55,628 bases of DNA, from positions 1 through 55,628 of the forward strand of contig JACRKC010000119.1 in NCBI GenBank assembly GCA_016235555.1, written 5' to 3'. Each line of letters opens with the position of its first letter. The first letter of the stretch is position 1. Source of the DNA: Verrucomicrobiota bacterium (GTDB lineage Bacteria > Verrucomicrobiota > Verrucomicrobiia > Opitutales > Opitutaceae). The notes beneath the pieces were generated by a model. The model made no database searches and was not told the origin of the DNA. It saw only the letters and a list, made by a program, of their open reading frames with translations. Shown here in pieces: positions 53,218 through 55,628 of this stretch. The position numbers and the translations under genes are program-made.

Positions 53218-53601
53218 TCAGAGCAAACGCGATTTCACCCGGGCGTAACGCGAGCGTCCGATGGGGAGACGCAATCCGGTTGTCAGTTCGGCGTAGTAGC
53301 GGCTGCCGCGCTGCACGATGAGGCGGGAGACGGCATTGAAGCGGACGAGGTAGGATTTGTGGATGCGCACGAACGAAGGGGGCAGCACGGCCTCCACGCG
53401 CGAGAGGCAGCGGTCGTAGAATTTGCGCTGGCCGTTCGCGAGCACGAGTTCGGCGTATTTGTCGGAGCCTTCCACGTAGAGGAGGTCGTCGAGCGCCACG
53501 AGGTCGATGCGGCCGGGGGCGCGGACGGCGAGGAACTGTTCGGACGTCCGGATCGGCGGAGCGGGAGCGGCCGGAGTTTGGTCGAGGGTGAGCGTTTTCA
53601 T
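53218..53601 (-). CDS. LytTR-type DNA-binding protein
   Basis: A 127-residue protein made almost entirely of a LytTR DNA-binding domain: RIDLVALDDLLYVEGSDKYA, ELVLANGQRKFYDRCLSRVE, FVRIHKSYLVRFNAVSRLIV and LTTGLRLPIGRSRYARVKSR. LytTR regulators usually have an N-terminal receiver domain; this one has only a short proline-rich leader and so works without its own phosphorylation domain. It lies 24 bases downstream of a secreted-protein gene on the same strand and may regulate it or the divergent sigma factor; this is inferred from position. Confidence 0.88.
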   Translation of the reverse strand: MKTLTLDQTPAAPAPPIRTSEQFLAVRAPGRIDLVALDDLLYVEGSDKYAELVLANGQRKFYDRCLSRVEAVLPPSFVRIHKSYLVRFNAVSRLIVQRGSRYYAELTTGLRLPIGRSRYARVKSRLL

Positions 53602-53625
53602 GTGAAGGTCTGCGGGGGGCCGGGC

Positions 53626-54420
53626 TCAACGAGCGAGTTCGCGACGGGCGGCGCCGGCCGAGGCGACGAGGGCGCCGGCGGGGGCGGTGAAGTCGGCGCG
53701 CACGGCGTCGACGCGGTAACCGAGGCGCTCGGCGATCAAGCGGACGATGCCGGCGTGGTCGGAGCTTTTGCATTCGGCGCGGCTGGTGCCGGTGATGGGT
53801 TCATAGACCGCGACCTGGTCCGGGGCCGGGCGGAAGAACAGCACCGGGAACTCGTCCCGCCCGCCCGCCACCCAGAACACTTCGCTGGCGAAAGGCAGCG
53901 CGGCGGCGGCCGTGGAGATCATCTGCGCCCGCTCGGCGACCGGCAGGGTGCGCGGCGGGGCGGGCGCGCGCACGGCGCGGCCGGCGCGAACTTCGTTCCG
54001 CGCGTGGCGGCCGAGGGCGTCCTCGGCGCGGCGGCGGAGGGCGGCGGGTTCGGGGTTGGCCGCCACGTCGCGCGACAACGGGAAGACGCCGCAATACTCG
54101 TCGCGGCCCCACCAGTCGCCGCGCCAACTGAGCAGCGCGATGGTGTGCAGGCCGTGGAAGCCGGGCACGTCGACCGTCAGCGGGCAGGCGCGCTCCGCAG
54201 GGTGGTCCGCCAGGAAGCGGGTGATGAACGCGCCGGTGGAGATGTAACAACCGTTGAGGACGTGGTGCTCGTCGGGGAAGGCGGGTGGCTTGCCGCCGTC
54301 GAAGGTCGGCCGGGCGGCGGAAGCGGAGAGCGCGGTGGTGACCCAGAGGGCGAGGACCGGCGCGGTGCGGAAGAGACCGGCGCGGACGGCCGGGTGGGGG
54401 AGCGGGGCAGCGGAAGACAT
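53626..54420 (-). CDS. secreted protein with Cys/His motifs, function unknown
   Basis: A 264-residue exported protein (hydrophobic stretch RTAPVLALWVTTALSASA). The mature part has LNGCYISTGAFITRFLADHP with a cysteine at a helix start, and a later FHGLHTIALLSWRGDWWGRD with a histidine before a strand and an aspartate after it. This Cys...His...Asp order resembles papain-like folds and the protein at 11000-11569, but no family can be named. It is the first gene of a two-gene unit with the LytTR protein and divergent from the sigma factor, with which it shares a 105-base control region. Confidence 0.65.
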   Translation of the reverse strand: MSSAAPLPHPAVRAGLFRTAPVLALWVTTALSASAARPTFDGGKPPAFPDEHHVLNGCYISTGAFITRFLADHPAERACPLTVDVPGFHGLHTIALLSWRGDWWGRDEYCGVFPLSRDVAANPEPAALRRRAEDALGRHARNEVRAGRAVRAPAPPRTLPVAERAQMISTAAAALPFASEVFWVAGGRDEFPVLFFRPAPDQVAVYEPITGTSRAECKSSDHAGIVRLIAERLGYRVDAVRADFTAPAGALVASAGAARRELAR

Positions 54421-54447
54421 GGGGCGCCTTACGCCCGGCCCGGTGAC

Positions 54448-54496
54448 GTTCTTTCAAAAATTTCAGATTTTCTGCGGAGGGTATTTTCTGAAAGAA
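54448..54496. promoter_or_regulatory. candidate operator/promoter region of the sigma-factor locus
   Basis: The 13-mer gttctttcaaaaa (54448-54460) lies in the divergent gap 78 bases before the sigma-factor start and is repeated exactly at 55352-55364 before the TIR gene. An imperfect inverted copy, tgaaagaa (54489-54496), pairs with ttctttca (54449-54456). This is a plausible binding site for the encoded sigma factor or a regulator. No other copy was noticed in the window by eye. Confidence 0.4.
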
Positions 54497-54525
54497 ACCT
54501 GTCTCACCGTTCCCACCACCGCTCC

Positions 54526-55158
54526 GTGAAAGACCATCCCGGCACCTCGCTTGTCACGCGCCCCACGCTCCTGTTTCGCGTGCGCAACACCGCGGACAGC
54601 GCGAGTTGGGAGGAATTTCACCGGCTCTACCGCCGGCTCATCCATGGCCGCGCCCGCCGCTCGGGCCTGTCGCACGCCGATGCGGAGGAGGTGGCGCAGG
54701 ACGTGTTCAAGCGGGTGGCGGAGACGATCCAGGAGTTCGAACACGACCGGAACCGCGGGTCGTTTCGCGGCTGGTTGATGCAACTGACGCACTGGCGGAT
54801 CACGGACAAGTTTCAGAGCCTGCAAAAACTCTCGATCCAAGGGCACGGCGTGAAGCCCATGGACGCGACGGGCACCGGCACGGCAACGATCGAGCGGGTT
54901 CCGGCGCCCCAGTCCGAGGAGGACGAATGGGATCGCGAGTGGCAGCAGCACGTGCTGGCGGCCGCGCTCGACCGGCTGGCGCGGCAGGTGAAGCCGCGGC
55001 ATTTCCAGGTGTTCGAGCTCTATGTGCGCCAGCAATGGCCGGTGCTGAGAGTGTCCAAGGAACTCGGGATCAACCCGGCGTCGGTCTACGTCATCGGCCA
55101 CCGCCTCACGAAGCAGCTCAAGGACGAGGTCGCAAAGCTGCGCGAGCAGCTCGGCTGA
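54526..55158 (+). CDS. ECF-type sigma-70 family sigma factor
   Basis: A 210-residue sigma factor of the extracytoplasmic-function type. Region 2 is seen in WEEFHRLYRRLIHGRARRSG, DAEEVAQDVFKRVAETIQEF and GSFRGWLMQLTHWRITD. After a linker, region 4 is RHFQVFELYVRQQWPVLRVS then KELGINPASVYVIGHRLTKQ, the promoter -35 recognition helix-turn-helix. No anti-sigma gene is adjacent; the next gene is a TIR-domain protein on the same strand, an arrangement in which the sigma factor may control it. The start is a GTG at 54526 after a pyrimidine-rich leader. Confidence 0.9.
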   Translation: MKDHPGTSLVTRPTLLFRVRNTADSASWEEFHRLYRRLIHGRARRSGLSHADAEEVAQDVFKRVAETIQEFEHDRNRGSFRGWLMQLTHWRITDKFQSLQKLSIQGHGVKPMDATGTGTATIERVPAPQSEEDEWDREWQQHVLAAALDRLARQVKPRHFQVFELYVRQQWPVLRVSKELGINPASVYVIGHRLTKQLKDEVAKLREQLG

Positions 55159-55190
55159 CGGAGGCGCGGGCGCCACGCGGAAAAGATTTT

Positions 55191-55229
55191 GCCCTGCCGG
55201 CGGCGGATCTATGAACCCACCGGCAGGGC
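55191..55229. terminator. hairpin after the sigma-factor gene
   Basis: A perfect ten-base stem, gccctgccgg (55191-55200) with ccggcagggc (55220-55229), has a 19-base loop. No T-run follows on the plus strand, so it may slow transcription or act as an RNA-processing signal rather than as a standard terminator. It lies 33 bases after the stop. Confidence 0.55.
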
Positions 55230-55351
55230 ACCGAGGCACTCGAAGAACTTTCGAAGCTGGACCTTCAGGAACCTCGGAAACTCCAGTTGAAGCGGGACAG
55301 GGTGGAGAAAGTGGCGTGCTTCACTACTGACAATACGCGGGCTGGACGGGT

Positions 55352-55364
55352 GTTCTTTCAAAAA
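55352..55364 (+). promoter_or_regulatory. repeat of the 13-mer before the TIR gene
   Basis: The sequence gttctttcaaaaa is identical to 54448-54460. It sits 116 bases before the TIR start, in an unusually A/T-rich stretch for this genome (aaaaaaaacgattttttcg around 55370-55387). Together with the upstream copy it may mark promoters used by the encoded sigma factor. Confidence 0.4.
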
Positions 55365-55467
55365 GCTGCAAAAAAAACGATTTTTTCGAAAACAGGGCGG
55401 TCGGCCCGTGCGCAAAAAATGCTTCCGTCGCGGGCCGGGCTGGGGCGTTATGGGCCGCGCCCACACC

Positions 55468-55628
55468 ATGACCGATCGCCCGCCAGCCGCGGTCTTCCTC
55501 AGCTATGCCTCGCAGGACGGGGAGGCGGTGCGGCGCATTGCGGAGGCGTTGCGGGGCGCGGGGGTGGAAGTGTGGTTTGACCTCGACGAGCTGCGCGGGG
55601 GTGACGAGTGGGATCGGAAGATCAAAAA
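55468..55628 (+). CDS. TIR-domain protein, truncated by the window end
   Basis: The first 53 residues of a gene that continues past the window. They read MTDRPPAAVFLSYASQDGEA and go on through VRRIAEALRGAGVEVWFDLD then ELRGGDEWDRKIK, the N-terminal half of a TIR domain (strand A with FLSYAS, helix A, strand B VEVWFD, and the BB loop with a conserved acidic residue). An ATG at 55450 in the same frame would add six residues. Bacterial TIR proteins of this group often carry TPR or WD40 tails and act in signalling or anti-phage defence by using NAD; which applies cannot be seen here. It follows the ECF-type sigma factor on the same strand. Confidence 0.85.
   Translation, partial: MTDRPPAAVFLSYASQDGEAVRRIAEALRGAGVEVWFDLDELRGGDEWDRKIK

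Noticed and set aside
53191-54525. N-terminal extension of the sigma factor of about 445 residues
   Set aside because: The extension runs antisense to the LytTR and secreted-protein genes; the sigma-factor text begins only near 54526.

Overview
The window looks like a chromosomal segment of a high-GC Verrucomicrobiota bacterium, most likely Opitutales/Opitutaceae. The evidence is the combination of planctomycete-type secreted proteins (a cytochrome-like PSCyt1/DUF1549/DUF1553 protein beside a Tat-exported DUF1501 protein and a ThuA protein), a TonB-dependent receptor with a VTGSRIKR-type N-terminus, GH172 and DUF6786 carbohydrate proteins, a homospermidine pathway, an Mla/Mce lipid transporter, and almost no Shine-Dalgarno motifs before start codons. 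This placement is inferred from gene content only.

Layout. 0.3-3 kb: a collapsed porin pseudogene, CCA-adding enzyme and a DUF423 membrane protein. 3-5 kb: rplM-rpsI with a terminator, then an outer-membrane beta-barrel protein. 5-9 kb: argC, homospermidine synthase and an ornithine/lysine decarboxylase. 9-10.8 kb: a small accessory island with a ParE/RelE-type toxin-antitoxin pair and a frameshifted nucleotidyltransferase with its partner. Each two-gene unit is followed on its own strand by a diverged copy of the 3' end of argJ. 11-15 kb: secreted proteins and a TonB receptor. 15-20.4 kb: ThuA, DUF1501 and PSCyt1/PSD1 proteins. 20.7-28.8 kb: purU, quinone oxidoreductase, LysM lipoprotein, carB (one frameshift and one in-frame palindromic insertion), hutI. 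28.9-31.4 kb: an NtrC-like regulator with a degenerate AAA+ core and a PilC/GspF protein. 31.6-32.5 kb: tRNA-Gly and rsmE. 32.6-38.8 kb: carbohydrate genes and a sodium/solute symporter. 38.8-40.9 kb: phosphoribosyltransferase, rsmD, metallo-hydrolase. 41-45 kb: a four-gene operon of a WP-repeat secreted protein followed by mlaE-mlaF-mlaD. 45-53 kb: an oxidoreductase, argG, a pseudopilin and argF-argD-argB, with argJ divergent. 53.2 kb to the end: LytTR protein, secreted protein, ECF-like sigma factor and a truncated TIR-domain gene.

Arginine synthesis is well represented but scattered: argC, argG, argF, argD, argB, argJ and carB are all here, on both strands. Ornithine also feeds the decarboxylase and homospermidine synthase pair, so the window links arginine and polyamine metabolism.

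The most striking non-coding feature is a dense set of intergenic palindromic repeats in at least ten families. Many sit directly against stop codons, several are nested inside one another, and one family has landed in frame inside carB. The main candidates for something undescribed are the two-gene modules with argJ 3' tails, the nested palindromes, the WP-repeat protein of the Mla operon, and the sigma-factor/TIR locus with a shared 13-base upstream motif.
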